This document shows, one piece after another, positions 1 through 13,880 of a stretch of DNA of 64,000 nucleotides; within the stretch, counting starts at the first letter, position 1; every line of letters starts with the position of its first letter. A program made the position numbers and the translations under genes. The notes under the pieces were generated by a model that was not told the DNA's origin, did no database searches, and saw only the letters and a list, made by a program, of their open reading frames with translations. Source of the DNA: Plasmodium malariae (taxonomy: Eukaryota > Apicomplexa > Aconoidasida > Haemosporida > Plasmodiidae); the NCBI RefSeq assembly GCF_900090045.1, contig NC_041785.1, forward strand, positions 2,631,001 to 2,695,000. Direction: 5' to 3'.

Positions 1-1235
1 TTTCTTCTGTGGAATGTATCTTAATATACAAACAGTGGTACTGATAATATCTATATCTTTTGTAGAAAAATTCGGTAAAATTTTTATGTATTATATAAAC
101 ATGAACATGCTATTTCGTGCGATGAAAATCATGGTACATGTTTGGTATTTTGGTTTGATGATCAATTAATAAATATCCTTTTGAAAACAATTGCCTTATT
201 AAAGTGGATAATTATTATTTAGAATAAAAAGTAAAATAATATATAAAATATATATAGCATCCATTTTGTTTTATTCAACATTAATATTTTATATTATGTG
301 GAACAAATAGAAAAGACGGAACACAGTCATTAAGATTTAACGACATATGTAAAATACAAAATGTTTACATAAAGGGCATAAAATAATAATTAAAAAGGAA
401 TAAACACTAACAATTGAGTTAAAGTAAAAATTGTTAATAAATAAATGTTAAACATAGTTTTGTTTATATTGTGATACAAGCCGTTCTCTGTTACATATTC
501 ATTTAATAGTGAATAAATTGTATCATTTTGAAAAATTAAAGTTTCTATATAAACAATTATTCTCTTGTGTAAAAAATATAAAAAAATTAGTTTTATATTT
601 ATTTAAAAATAGGAAGCATTGGTAACCGTTTTTTTTCAATTATAAAATGTTATAATTAGTATGTAACGAAAATTTATAAATCTTCAATACACATATTTAC
701 ACAAAAAGGATAACTATAAAATATTATAATATTATATCCTTATGTTTTTAAGTATATATTTAAATATAAATAAACAAATTAAAAACAATGTTAAAAATTA
801 TTAACTCAGTAAAGCTAATAGTCAAAATATAACTATGGTATAATAATTACAATACAAATAATTATTAATTTTGCTACATATATAAATAAAAAGAATAAAT
901 AATTTAAGAATGTATACTTTCATATAGAAGATATAAAGTATTAATTTTATAAGCAAAAATCTAAAAACATAAAATGTCTATTTACATTAGGGGAAATAAA
1001 AACAGTGTTATCAAATTTTTTAGATAAAAATTGAAACAAATATATTTCACGTATCACGGGTAAAAAAAGAGTTTACATATATATATATATTATTAGATAT
1101 ATGTAATTTTATGTATAATAGTATAACATAATCAATTTAAATATTTCCAAGGAACATTCTTTCGTATTATTCTAACAGGATTTCATAAGTTTACTTATAT
1201 ATATTTTATTTGTTGTAATTACATTTCTACATAAT
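1..1235. other. AT-rich spacer at left edge
   Basis: No gene model can be supported. The first 160 bases are slightly less AT-biased and, on the minus strand, read as a short open stretch interrupted by one TAA, so they may be the tail of a decayed gene that continues outside the window. The rest is low-complexity A/T with a short (AT)n run near 1076-1091. Confidence 0.4.
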
Positions 1236-2145
1236 TTACATTAATTTATAGGCAACATGAACTAATGATAAAATAAATATTGGAATTGTTATGAATATAA
1301 ATGGCGACAAAGCAGATGTACTTACCTGAAAATACCATGATAATAATGCAAAAAATAATAATGCAGTAATGGATAATATAAGTGGTTTATAAATTTTAAT
1401 CAAATTTTGTAATTTTTTTTTAAATGCACCAATAGATTTACTTGATCTTTCATATTCAATTTCCAATGGTTTTAATACTTTTGTTGTATTCATTGAATCT
1501 ACCTTCCTTACAATTTTTTTTTTTAAAGGTGATGTATTTTTTTCTGTTGTCTTATATTCTTTCAATTGGAACAGTTTTTCTATACTTTTATATTCAGTAT
1601 CAGTATCGCTATCATTTATTAATGAATCATAGGAACTTTCAAGATTATTTTTATTTATAAATGAATTAGATGATTTGGGAATTTTTTCATCAAAATAAGA
1701 TATTTTAAAATTTTCTGGCAGACTTATTTTTTGCATTAATGCATTTAATCTATTTCCAAAAATATATTCATCTTCCTCTACTATTTTCATTGCTTTCTCT
1801 TTTAAGTATGTGTATCTCTTTTGGAAATCTATATCTGTTTCCCCATATAGTAATCTTCTTTCCCTTGAATTTATTGTTTTATTTAGATTTGTTTTCCTAA
1901 TCCATGATTTTCCAGATATATTTTTCTAAAAGTTTGAGTATATATTTAATATTTAAAAAAATATTAGTACGTTTGTATAAATAAAATATTAATTTAAAAA
2001 AGAAAACGTAAGATTAATATAAATTAATAAAAATTACTTTAAATAATTATTATCATACCACATAGGAATACTGATATATCCATATTAATAAAGAAAATGA
2101 AAGAACTTTGGTAAAGGAGAAATATTTATTCATTTGTTCTATCAT
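1236..2145 (-). CDS. Plasmodium exported protein, Pv-fam-d-like, two exons
   Basis: Two-exon gene of 258 residues. Exon 1 (2145-2059, 29 codons) encodes a hydrophobic signal or recessed-signal segment ending in SLLIWIYQYSYV and stops at a GTATGA donor. Exon 2 (1925-1236, 230 codons including the stop) follows a CTTTTAG acceptor. Both junctions are phase 0 and the frame is open throughout. Near residues 52-58 is RRLLYGE, a PEXEL-like export motif in its usual place shortly after the intron, although the acidic residue is one position later than in strict RxLxE. Around residues 79-92 is the EEDEYIFGNRLNAL motif, which resembles the D/E-rich, RxNxL repeats of Pv-fam-d proteins and matches the pseudogene at 55 kb. 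An acidic and Ser/Asn-rich middle is followed by two membrane segments at about 211-231 and 237-258. Likely exported to the host red cell. Its biochemical role is unknown. The family name is inferred from motif layout. Confidence 0.85.
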
Positions 2146-4960
2146 GTAGAACTTAATTATATAGTCTAAATCTTTGTAACCGTATAATATTTATCTGCAT
2201 AAAATTTTTGATTATATAATATTTAATTCGATATATAGTTACAATGTTACTTTATTATTTACCACCTCTTTAAAATTTAAAACTTTTTATATATCTTTAA
2301 TGAAAGATGATAAATAAAATAAATATATTCAAATAAAAGAAGAAAAAAATGCATTAAATAAAAATATTATTACTTTTCTATGTCGAAATTTTAATTAAAA
2401 AAATATAATTAGAATGTAAGCTTTAAAAGAATATTAAAAAAAAGTTAATTTTATAACAATAATTCAAATAATACATTCTGTAATATAAAATTTAATTCAA
2501 AAAATGTTTATATTATACATTTTATGGAAATTTATAAAAATTTTCTCTAATTTCATTATGAGGATTGATAAAACGTAACAACATTACAGAATATGAAAAA
2601 TATTAATCTTAGAAATTATACCAATTTAAGTGTACCTTTTACAGTTAAAATAATGAAAAATACTTTTAAGTTATCTATAGACGTGAAAAAATATATTAAA
2701 ACAATTTGAAAATAAAGCATAATAATCATAAAAAAAAAATATATATATATATAAATATTATATATATAATAATATTATTATGTTTTAATAGAAATTAATA
2801 TGCAGCATATATGATATTAAAATAATTGTATATTACAACCAAAAATGCTCAATAAATTCATAGTAACAAAATATACGTTATTTTAATTGACGTTACTATT
2901 ATTGTTATAATATATAAGATTAATTAATGTTACATTTTTATTAAATAATTTAAAGCATAATTTTCTTATATGGTGTGTTTGCTTAATTTTCATTTAAATT
3001 AATTCAAAAATTTCAATAATACAACATATAATATTATACTAAAAAAAAACGAGCACGCACAAAATATTTCATTTAAATTCTTGAGATTATTATAGAAATA
3101 TATAATCAAAAAAATAAAGAAAAAAAAATATATTTAATAAATCATTTTTATATGTTGAAAATTTTATAATAAATTATAAATGAGTAATTAAATGACACTT
3201 TCATGATACTTAAAAATTAGTTTATTACCTATTTAACATTAAATAATAAAAGAGAATAATTATAATAAGATAAAATTTGGGGTTCACAAAAATAAAATAT
3301 TTCAGTAATATTAAAAATGTGAACTAAAAAAAATGAATCAACACAACTGGTAATAAACAAATTATTGGTTAAATCATTTATATTTTTTTTACAGTTTAGT
3401 ATAAAATGTCAATATTTTTTTCGCCTAATTATTCATAATAACTATTTTTTTAAATTAAATGAAATATTATAAATATATATCAGATTTCTAATATATTTTT
3501 ACTGTATAAAAAATTAGTAAAGAATGGATTTAATTCGCATTTTATACCATTCATTCAGTTTAAAATAAATTATATATTACTATGTTTATTAATTTTATTC
3601 ATTTACACAGACAAGTTCATTTTATAATATATATAATTATATGCTGGTAAAATTTTTTTTTTTAAATATTTGGATTTTTAATTATACATAAATTGATATT
3701 AACTGTTTCGTTAAGATATTTTATAATTTATTTTTATTACATATATAATGAATTTTGTATATTATTTATATATTTTTTTTTAAATAAATCCATTTAGGAT
3801 AAAATTCCACCATGAATATCTATATATTTAGTGAAAACATTATTTATATTTTTAATATATTGAATACATTTATATATTTTTATTTAAAATTATATTAGTT
3901 TTGGGGGACTTCTTGCAAGCAGTCATTATACAAGTAAATGAATAAAAAAAAATTATTTTTTAAAATTAATAAAAATGTTTAGTTTGTAAAATTATTTTTC
4001 ACGAAGATTCTTAAAAATAAAGTTTTTAACTGTTTAAGGTATATTTATGCGTGTGCCGCTTAACAATATTTTTCAGTAATTTACGGTACATATATCCGCA
4101 ATATCATATAATGAACCTTAACTTACCTTGTAATTCACGTGTTCATAACGTGGGTATGTTATAAGACATTGTGAATATGGATTATATATAACTTAAGGAA
4201 ATTTCTTTATTTATTAATTTTTTTATATAACGTAAGAATTACTCAATTATAATGCACAAAAAAAGTTATTTAACTCTTTGAATATTTTTATTCTTGGTAG
4301 CATTTCAATTAAAATATTGGAAAATAATATATATTAAAATGAAACTGGTTGTGATAAAAATTTATATGGAGTAATCTTTTAATGTATATATATATATATA
4401 TAAAGGAACATTTATGTAAGGCCATAATTTTTGTTTTAGCGTTATTATTGTGAGAACCTGGTTATCAATGTTATATGTTAATCTAACATAGATATAAAAA
4501 AACAGTGTACAATTAAAAAATGTAAATAAATAAATCTTATCTTATAATTCTAGAGAAAGATATTATTTATTAATAAGTAAAATAAAAAGAATTTATTAAT
4601 ATTTTATAAATCAATATGCTAATATTTAATAAATAAATTTTTTTTTATATATATATACATTAAAATTTTTCTGTTTTTGTTGAATAAATTATTAATATTA
4701 CATTATAAAAATAAAAAGAATTATATATAAATGATATATTTTTTAAATTAATATGTTTTTATCTTTATATTTCACGATTATTTTTCCTTTTTATATTACT
4801 CATTATTGTATAAACTTTTTTTTGTTGTTCTATCTCGGTATTACAAAAATTAAAAAGTTTGTTTCATCGAAACCATTTCATTTCATTTGAATATTGTTCG
4901 AATATATTTTGAATGTTCCTTTATAAGAATTTAATATGTATTGTATTATTATATGAAGGG
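2146..4960. other. AT-rich spacer
   Basis: No open frame of gene length and no recognisable motif on either strand. It contains many A and T homopolymer tracts and (AT)n runs, for example near 2741-2770 and 4387-4401. A less AT-rich patch at about 4040-4170 shows no readable frame. Confidence 0.5.
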
Positions 4961-7480
4961 ATTTTCTTATCTTATATGTGTAAAGGGTATATACCTTTGT
5001 ACCGTTTTCTCTTATCCAATCGTCCATTTTTTGTCTAAATTAATCATACTCTTTATAACTATAAATTTTCAAATATTTATTACCTTCTAAAACGGTGTTG
5101 TTTCGTTTCAATTATGTCTTCAGTAAATTGTGTTTTTCTATTTGAATTTTTTCCTGTCTTACATTGTTTTATACAACTACCCAGATGTGATCCACTATTT
5201 TCTATGTATTCCTCCATTTTGCATTCTTTTAATACCATAATATGTACTAACATACACAGTTTTTATATTAATTTTTTCCTTATATATTTATATAGTTCTT
5301 CATAGCGCATATTGTTCTCTAATATTTCTGTATTTTTCAATGGTAAAGGATCTTTATTTCCTTCATTTTCATGTTCATATGAAATATTCTATAATTCCCC
5401 AGTAAATCTTTTAAATCCGTATTTCTCCATATAATGTTTTATAATCTTACACCTTTTTGATATCGAATGTCCCCAGATATTTTTCTCTCTTTTTAAAAAT
5501 GGAACTTTTTGATTTTCATAAGAAGATTTCTTTATTAATTCTTGTATTTCTTGCATGTAAGCTAGTTTTTTTTTCCATTTATTTTTCAGCTTATTAAACT
5601 ATTCTTTTCTTTTCAGTTTTTCGAAAGGTTTCTGTGTTTTTCTGTCAATTTATTCCATAATTTTTTTTGTTTTTCATTATAATTGCTACTTTTAATATTT
5701 TTCCATTATTATTTTATCATTTGTTAAATCATTGTATGTTTTATGTTCTTCTTTCGAGAATTTGTCTAAAAATATTTCTAAGAACTGTTCTTTGTTTAAT
5801 TCACATTCTTCTTTACTGCGTTCTTCTAATACTTCCATATGTATTTATATAATCGTTTTGAAACTGTCCTTTTTTTGCTTTGACGATATTACATTTTACT
5901 GCATATCAAGTTTATGTATTTTTATAGTTTTTATTATCTCTTAATCACCATATATTGGATCTTTTAAATAATAATGTATTAAAAACTTACTTTTCCTGAG
6001 AGAATATGAAGGTCTTAATATTATTAGTAGTTTATGTTTTCTCTTTCTTGGTCTTTTTTTTTATTTAATTACCCTACTAAGGCATAAGGAAAAATAAAAA
6101 AATAAATATGGATTATAAAATAATTTACCATAATAATTAAGTATTTATCATATTTTTCTTACAAAGTTTCATTTAACTTTAGTGAAAAAGGAATACTCAA
6201 TTCTAATCAGAAAACTTGTTAAAATAGTTTATATATTTGTGGCACTTGGATTTACTTTTGGTCTTGTAATTTCTTTTTAAATATATATATTATTTCATGT
6301 AGTTAATTTAGGAGTGAAAAAGAAGATATAATTAGGCGTATCTAGAGTTTCAGGGGCTGTAGGAGAAACAGAAGGAGTTTCAAGAATTGATATATCTGAT
6401 GTTTTCGAAGTCTTTCTAAGATCAGAGTATGCTACTAAGACTTAATGACTTATATGAAGTAATGTAGAGGAACTATATGTTGTTTCATATATAGATGTAG
6501 GGTGATCAGTAAATTCTGTTATTTCAGATTGTGTATATTCTGCATCACAAATTTCTTTAGTTTTATATCTTGTAGTTAAGGCTTAAGATGGTTTTTTATA
6601 TGTGGATGAATCTGAAGCTAAATTTTGTACCTTGGATGGACAATGATTTTGTTTTTCAGATGAAACTTCAGCTGTATTTTTACTTTGTTCTGTTTGTGAT
6701 TATTGAGTTTTTTTTTAAGGTTCATGTTCATTACGTACCTCTGGGTTCTTTTTTATATACTGATGAGTTCTTGTAAATGTGCGGAGTTTTCGATGTTACA
6801 TTTACCTCTGGAAATTTTATTCTTGCGTGCTTTATTTTTCCGGATTGGTATTCATTGATGATGGAACTCTTCTCAATTATATTTTTTATTTCTATAAATC
6901 ACGCTGCCTAGATTTTACGTTTATCCATACAACCATGATCACTATTACAATCGTATGAATTATTATCTCTTGTTTTAAAGTTAACTCTTCGTATGAGATT
7001 TTTTTCATTAAAAAAATTCATGTGTAACATATGATAGTTTTAAAAAATTTCTGTCATTCTTTTCAAAATATGTAGGACAGCTGTTATTATCATGTTTCCT
7101 TTAATACTTACTTTTTAACCAATTCTCAAGTACTGGTACTGAATTTTATGCTTTAGTATAAATGGGATGTGTATCCTTTATCTGAAATAGATAATTATCC
7201 ATTTCTAAGAATCTTTCCCTAAGTTGTACTTTGTCTTCACTCTAATGTAAGAAATGAATTTTAGATAAGATCTCTTTTTTAGTTCTTAAGAAGTCAATAT
7301 TCCTCAGATATTTCCTGCTACAAAAGCCAGTCCTTTTCAGTTCTAGACTCAAAAAAATGATTATGAATTATTTAATAATTAATTGCGTCCTTACTTGTAT
7401 TATCAATTTTTTATCAAAAATAAACAATTTATGTATAAATATAAATATATTGAAAAACAGTGAAATTTATCTGTCACATA
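4960..7480 (-). pseudogene. STP1 pseudogene
   Basis: Degraded copy of the STP1 genes at 26.0-28.5 and 39.8-42.1 kb, in the same order on the minus strand. The N-terminal Cys-containing part and the acidic Ser/Thr/Pro stalk lie between about 7350 and 6330, where peptides such as SYDCNSDHGCMDKRK and TSDISILETPSVSPT are readable. The membrane exon region is at about 6270-6170. The C-terminal, Trp-containing intracellular exon runs from about 6050 down to 4960. Many in-frame stops and frameshifts break every exon. The DNA around 7500-7530 aligns with the presumed first-exon region upstream of the other two STP1 loci. The short plus-strand open frames here are antisense shadows. No functional product is expected. 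The ends are approximate. Confidence 0.8.
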
Positions 7481-7750
7481 ATGATATTACATAATTACTC
7501 AGGGGCTCTGTAAATAACTATCTGAAATAAAAATGCAAACATATATTTTTTTATTTATCATTAAAATAATTTTAAATTAATGTTAATTAATTAACAAAAA
7601 ATATAAAATTATCAACAGTATGAGATATATATAACTATAGAGTAAATGAATATTTATATATTTATATTATATACTTGTTACATATATTTAATTAAATAAA
7701 TATATTAAACTAGAGATATATATTAATTATTTGTTAATATTAATTAACTG

Positions 7751-7752
<2 letters not shown>

Positions 7753-7803
<51 letters not shown>
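7753..7803. repeat. (AT)n microsatellite
   Basis: About 25 uninterrupted AT dinucleotides directly upstream of the STP1 pseudogene. Confidence 0.95.
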
Positions 7804-7804
<1 letters not shown>

Positions 7805-8149
7805 CTGTAATATTTACTGTATACGATATATAAGAACAAATTACGATAATATATTACTTATAAGTAATATTATTAAAAAATATAAAGTTATAATGCAAAA
7901 TTATTAGTAATTTATATATTGTATCGTTCTGTTTTAGGTTTTTATTTTTTTTTCCAAATATATATATATATATAAATGACATTAACTGTATTAATAGAAA
8001 TAAATTCTTTTATTCATATGTTTTTTCTTAAGTACATAATTTATAAAATATATAATTCTTAGAATTCAAGATATTTTTTTTGTTAAATTCCTTTAGATAT
8101 TTTGTGTTTGTTACAAATCATTATATTATTAAAATTATATTGTTAATAG

Positions 8150-9430
8150 TTTTTTGTATTTACTACGTTGTATCTGGAGAAGAGAATTAATGATGTGAAA
8201 ATTATACTATATTGTTGTAGTTGGGCAAAATAAATACCATTAATCTATATATAATACTCTTAATGTTATATATATGAAGTACCTAAAATTTAAATATTTA
8301 TGATATATATGCCTTGATTATTTTTAAAATAGTATAATTAATTATATATATGTATATTACTGTATATGAATATTACATCTTTTGTAAATTATTGATTTCT
8401 CTTAGACTAAATTTTAATTAATAATATACATATTAATATGTGTTTTTTAAAAAAAAAAGGTAGGGGGTGCTTATTCAAAATATGAAAAATTATTAGGACA
8501 ATTTCATAGAAAAATTAATTATATTATAAGATTAAAAAAATGAAAAATAATTTAAAAGGTTGGATTAAATTTTTTTAATATTATAAGTTTATATAAATAT
8601 AATAATATATAACATTAGATAATACAAATAATACTTAATATGCTCATAATTACTTTTCTCTAATTATTTAGAGATATATTCATATAAATAGATTAAAAAA
8701 ATGTTACTTATTTTTTGGTGTTTATTCTGGATAAGATAATTATATGAAAAAATATTTTTAGTACTATAAATAAATCTTTATTTAGATGCAAAACCAAAAA
8801 AAACTCATATATTATTTTATAACATTTTTTAAGACATGACGTGGTATATTAAGTAACAGAAAAACTTAATTATATTACAAGACATGTTATTCTGTTACAA
8901 TATATATACATTGTATGTAATTTTAGTGCTTCATTTGAAAGATATATATATGAGAAGGAAAATATTTTGAACATATAAAAAAACATATTAATATATAATA
9001 AATTTTTGTAAATAAACAGTGGTAATAAACAGTTATGTTTTTATAGCTACGTTATATCAATATATCATATTAAAGAATTATTGTTTTTATTTATTTTAAA
9101 ATTTTGAACTTGTTTTATACAATTTGTTTTTTCCTTTTTCTACTCCCTTTTTATATTTTAATCTTTTTCCTCTTGTTCTATTTATTTTAAAAATATTTTG
9201 CTCATTGACTATATACGTGGGAAAATATGTAAAAATAATTTATTATTCTTCATTATATATATTAAATTAGTTTTATTTTAGTATATTATTAATATATGTT
9301 ATAAATATAATGTGTAATGTACTTATAATAGTGGGTGAATATAAGGAAACATAAAACAGACCACGATTTTTGCAAATATCTGAAAGTATACGGAAAAAAC
9401 TATGTAATATTAGTCTAAAAAGTTTATATA
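8150..9430. repeat. STP1-upstream conserved block, copy 1
   Basis: Spacer sequence that recurs upstream of all three STP1 loci. The clearest matches are at 9300-9420, where CTTATAATAGTGGGTGAATA and then AAACATAAAACA and CAAATATCTGAAAGTATA correspond to 30,330-30,420 and 45,278-45,370; at 9120-9230, a T/C-rich stretch matching 45,080-45,180; and at 8157-8240, TATTTACTACGTTGTAT matching 44,091-44,170. Order and orientation are conserved. No protein is readable. It is best explained as 5' flank duplicated with STP1, possibly including promoter elements. Confidence 0.65.
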
Positions 9431-9739
9431 AAAATATTTATCTATTTATTTTTATTATATTTTTGATTATATATAATTTTTCTTTTTTTGTGTTGATGTA
9501 TTTTTCATTAATTTGTTTTAATATATGTTCAGAGTCATTATATGTAATTGAAGCTTATGCGTTATATTTAATATAAGGTAATGAAAAATTAATATATGTT
9601 TATATGAATTAATAATTATTTTTTTATATTAATATGATTTTTTATTTATTTATTTAAATAACAAAATTTAATATTAAAATATATATGTTGTGTAAGTAAA
9701 CTTTTCACATCATATATACTAATACAATTGCAACATATA

Positions 9740-9741
<2 letters not shown>

Positions 9742-9788
<47 letters not shown>
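9742..9788. repeat. (AT)n microsatellite
   Basis: Uninterrupted AT dinucleotide run of more than 20 units within otherwise featureless spacer. Confidence 0.95.
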
Positions 9789-9795
<7 letters not shown>

Positions 9796-12700
9796 AAATA
9801 GAGCAGGAGGATTTTGGAATTATACGTAAAAATAATTATACTTATTATTATTTAGTTACTTTATATAATATATTATAATTTTTTCATATATACTATATAT
9901 AAATACATAATGTATAAACTGTAATATATATTATTATAAAAAGGAAATTACATATTTTAATTTGCAGTTCAAATTTATTTATACTAGAATTTATAATTAC
10001 TGCTATATTCTAATAGATCTAGAATCTTTAAGGAATAAATTATCTGAAATATAAAATAAAAAAATTAATCATGGTGAGAAATATATTTAAATTTTACGTT
10101 TATTCTTCTAGTTATATACATAAATATAGAATTAAAATAAACTATAGAATGAACTTATCTTTATATATTTTTCTTGAATGATTCAATAAATTATATTTAT
10201 CCACATAATCCTAATGTAAAATAAATGATACTATTGTAATCTTTTAATCAATATCATTTAATCCCACTAGTTTACTTATTGTTAAATGTATTATACATTT
10301 GCTAATAAAATATTTTGTTCTGGTATTGGTATTTCAGAATTAGTGTTACATAATATATTTTATTTCTCACTATTTAATTATAAAAGCGAGAAAGGTATTA
10401 TGTATCTTTAATAACATATTAACCAATGATATATTTTTACTCTTAGGAATATTTAGTAAATTCAATGAAGATTATACCTATCAATTAAGGGTACTGCTCA
10501 CTTTGATATTATTCAAATTTTAATTAATCTTATCTGTTACATTTTCCATTATATATATTATATGGACTTATTTATTATAAGAAATGTTATGTACCTAACA
10601 TATTTATATTGAGCAATAATATGGGTATTTACTTATGTAGTTAAAAATTATGCTTTTTTTGCGTGTTTTCTGTTTCCGCGTTATATTCTATAATTTTGAA
10701 TAAAATATTTTCTTTTTAATTTCATATATTTTCTATTTATCTTTTTAAAATTGTTCACATGGGCCTTTATACATGGCCTTTTTATAGTTTGTAAGAATAA
10801 TAATCACATAAGTACTATTATATTTTCAATATTACTATTAAAAAAATTTATATTGACACTTTTTCTTTTGTTTATTTTTAAATATAATCAAATTAAATTA
10901 TTTACTACTTTATTTTTTCTGAATTAATATATCTATTGTTGGATATTTATAAATTATAATTTTCTGCAGCATAATATCATAGGCAATACTTTTTGTCACA
11001 AGACTACATTTGTTCATATTGAGAATCATCTATCTGTATTTGATCACTTTGTGCAACTAAATATTTCAATTTATTTATTTTTTTTTTTACTAATGATAAC
11101 AGAAAAGTACAAATGTAATAATATAATGTTATTAAAAATTACATAAAGGTAAATATTATACTAATGCTACAAGAAATTCGTGTTATTTATTAGAAGTGCT
11201 ATAGAGGAATATTCACATTTTCAAGTAAAATAATATATACTGTTAGACAAAAAAAAAAATATATAAAAGTATTTCAATAAATATTAATGTAATTATTAAA
11301 AATTAAGGGACAAATGTATATCCAATAGAATATAATGATTCTTCCTTTCATCCGTATGCTTGCTCAAGGAAAATATGCAGAATGTACAATTCACTGATAT
11401 TGAGTAGGCTTATGCACCTGAACGAAAAATTTTAAGAATGATAATGTTTTGTACTTATTCGTTTTATTTTGACTAGTATCATATTCATTTTTATGTATTT
11501 CCAATAGTGTACAAATATAACTAGCATTTTATAGAACCCATCATTTTGTATTACTGTTATATAGTCATTTATATATTTCAGCGTATATGAAAAGACTATG
11601 TATATTAAGTCAAATATGGTAATTATTTAGAAATAGTAAAATAATTAATTTACATAAAAATTATAAAATATATAGACATTTTAAGCATTTTTACTTTGTA
11701 CAGAAGAATAATAATAGGTTCACCTAATTAAATAACATTTGAAAAAATATAAAAAATACATTATATTCAGTAATAATTGAATGCATAAATAGGACTATAT
11801 TTTGCATATATTGTAATATATTGATAATATAAATATGAAAATAGTATTTTGAAATTTAATACTCCTCTACATCTTATATTTTTGTGTGTTTTAAATATTA
11901 ATACTATAATTTATTAAATATAAAAAATACTGAAAAAAATATGTAAGTTTATTGATATATATATAATAATGGTGCACTGTTATCACATATAAACATGCTA
12001 ACTAGAAAGTTAAATATTTTAGTAGGATTTTAATTGTTTATATTTAATTTTGTAAAAACAAAATAATTTAGACAAATATATTTTTATTATTTATAAAAAT
12101 ATCTTAAAAAATCGTTTGGAAAAAATGAATTTTTCTAAAACAATATATATTTATTTATGAGAAAATATTTAGTAGGATTTTATTACATAGTTCACTCTAC
12201 ATAATTTGTTTAATAAGGTGTATATATATTGTTATAAAATTTTATAATTTGTTAATTTATATTTTGAATAGAAATATTAACTGACTGTATATATGTGAAG
12301 CAAAACAAATGTTAGAAAAAAAAAAGAAATTAAGCGCTTTGACAAATTTAAATATAACGTATATATATATATATATTGAAAAAATAAAAATATAATAAAG
12401 TTAATTTTTGGAGTGCATATATAGTACTTTAAATTTAGTTTTTTTTTAATCTTTTTTAATTTTATTCATTTAGAAAATAATTGTTCTTAAGAATAGTAAG
12501 ATAAAGGTATATAATAGATTATTACAATAATTTTTTAGTCTTGAAATATATTTATATATATCACTCTCTTCAACATGAAATATAAGTAGTAGAAATATTG
12601 TTGCATAATATATATTTGCTGTTAAATGTATTTTCATTTAAATATTACTTATTTTTGTATTTATATTGAACTATCATATTATATCTCAAATATATCTCGC

Positions 12701-13880
12701 TGTTATAGAGTATTTGTAAAAGAATAAATAAAGAAGTTATCATATTTGTTCTAAAAGAATTTACAGGAAATTTTCGATATCATATATTTAAGTAAATTAT
12801 ATTTTATTCTCTGTTATATACTATTTGCATATTATATTCTATATGTCGTTCTTGTAAATTTATTTCGTTTGAAATATTTGTAAATGCATAACGTTGCACG
12901 TTGTATTTCCGTACTAAATTTACTCATATTATTATTTTTTTATTATTTATATGTTATTATATTAGCACAATTTTTAAAAAAATTTATTTAATTATAAAAA
13001 AAAAAAAATTCTAATCGTATTTTAAAACATCTCAATTAGTAGCAGTGAATATAAATTAAACGTAATAAAAAATTTTATTTACAAATTATGATACAAAAAT
13101 AAAATTTTGATCCTTATTTATATTTAAAATAAATATTTTTTTCATATATTAGTTTGTACAATATAAATTATATTTTTTAAATATATTATATACTATAAAA
13201 AGAATATATGATATTTAAGAGTAAACAAAAATTTATGTTATAAATAATGTAGCATAAAATTTTGCAAAAATTATATCTTATTCATATAATTTTATGCTTA
13301 TTACTATTATTTATTTCTGGAATAATTGAGAATTTTTAAGAATAATAATATGTACTTCTAAAATATGATGTTTATAAAGCATGAATTATTTAAAGTTTTA
13401 TATCCTTAAAATTAGCAATTACTGTTTTAATATGTAGAACAATGTATTATATGTATATACTCTATGCTCTATATTGTATATAAATTCAATATTTTGGTAA
13501 AATAAGAAATCATATATATTTGTTTTTTTATAATTTTATCTGAAAGGGATTGTTAAAAAGAAATATTTATTTATAACAGTATTTTAAATATTTAGATTAT
13601 ATATCTTGAATATTTATAAACAAATTTATAATGTTTTAGCTTAGATAATGTTTATTTTTTAAATAAAATTAATATAAAAATTATTTATTACACTTTTTAA
13701 ATTACTTTTCTTTATATATATTGTAAACTTTATTTTATTTATATACATTTTCCTGTATTTTCACGATAAAATAATTAATAAATATTTTAAAAGTAAATAT
13801 AGCATCTTTTGTCATTAAATATATATTATATTATTAATTTTTTCCTTATTGAATATATTAGTATATTATTGATCTATATA
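9789..13880. other. AT-rich spacer with faint gene traces
   Basis: No gene can be called. Around 10,620-10,800 the base composition is less extreme and a minus-strand frame reads about 20 coding-like residues (ENILFKIIEYNAETENTQKK) before a stop, perhaps an ancient coding fragment. 11,330-11,420 is also compositionally distinct but unreadable. The stretch 13,440-13,510 belongs to the conserved 5' flank of the fam-l/fam-m genes. Confidence 0.4.
13440..13520 (+). repeat. fam-l/fam-m 5' flank block, copy 1
   Basis: The motif TATAAATTCAATATTTT and its surroundings recur in the same relative position, about 380-450 bases before each of the three fam-l/fam-m type genes (compare 21,260-21,320 and 61,380-61,460). 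This suggests duplicated upstream DNA that may carry promoter or UTR sequence. Confidence 0.55.

Noticed and set aside
1442..1660. Plus-strand open frame inside the exported gene
   Set aside because: Antisense shadow of the supported minus-strand exon 2.
5114..6776. Several plus-strand open frames of 60-70 codons
   Set aside because: They lie antisense to the STP1 pseudogene. Their Phe/Ser/Cys-rich content is the complement of Lys/Glu-rich coding sequence.
9370..9576. 68-codon plus-strand open frame, hydrophobic
   Set aside because: It starts without ATG, is T-rich, overlaps the conserved non-coding STP1 upstream block, and its homologous blocks at 30 and 45 kb do not keep the frame.
7753..9788. 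AT microsatellites as a possible centromere or origin
   Set aside because: They are short, simple dinucleotide runs of a kind common in this spacer. No kilobase-scale, extremely AT-rich core as expected for a Plasmodium centromere.
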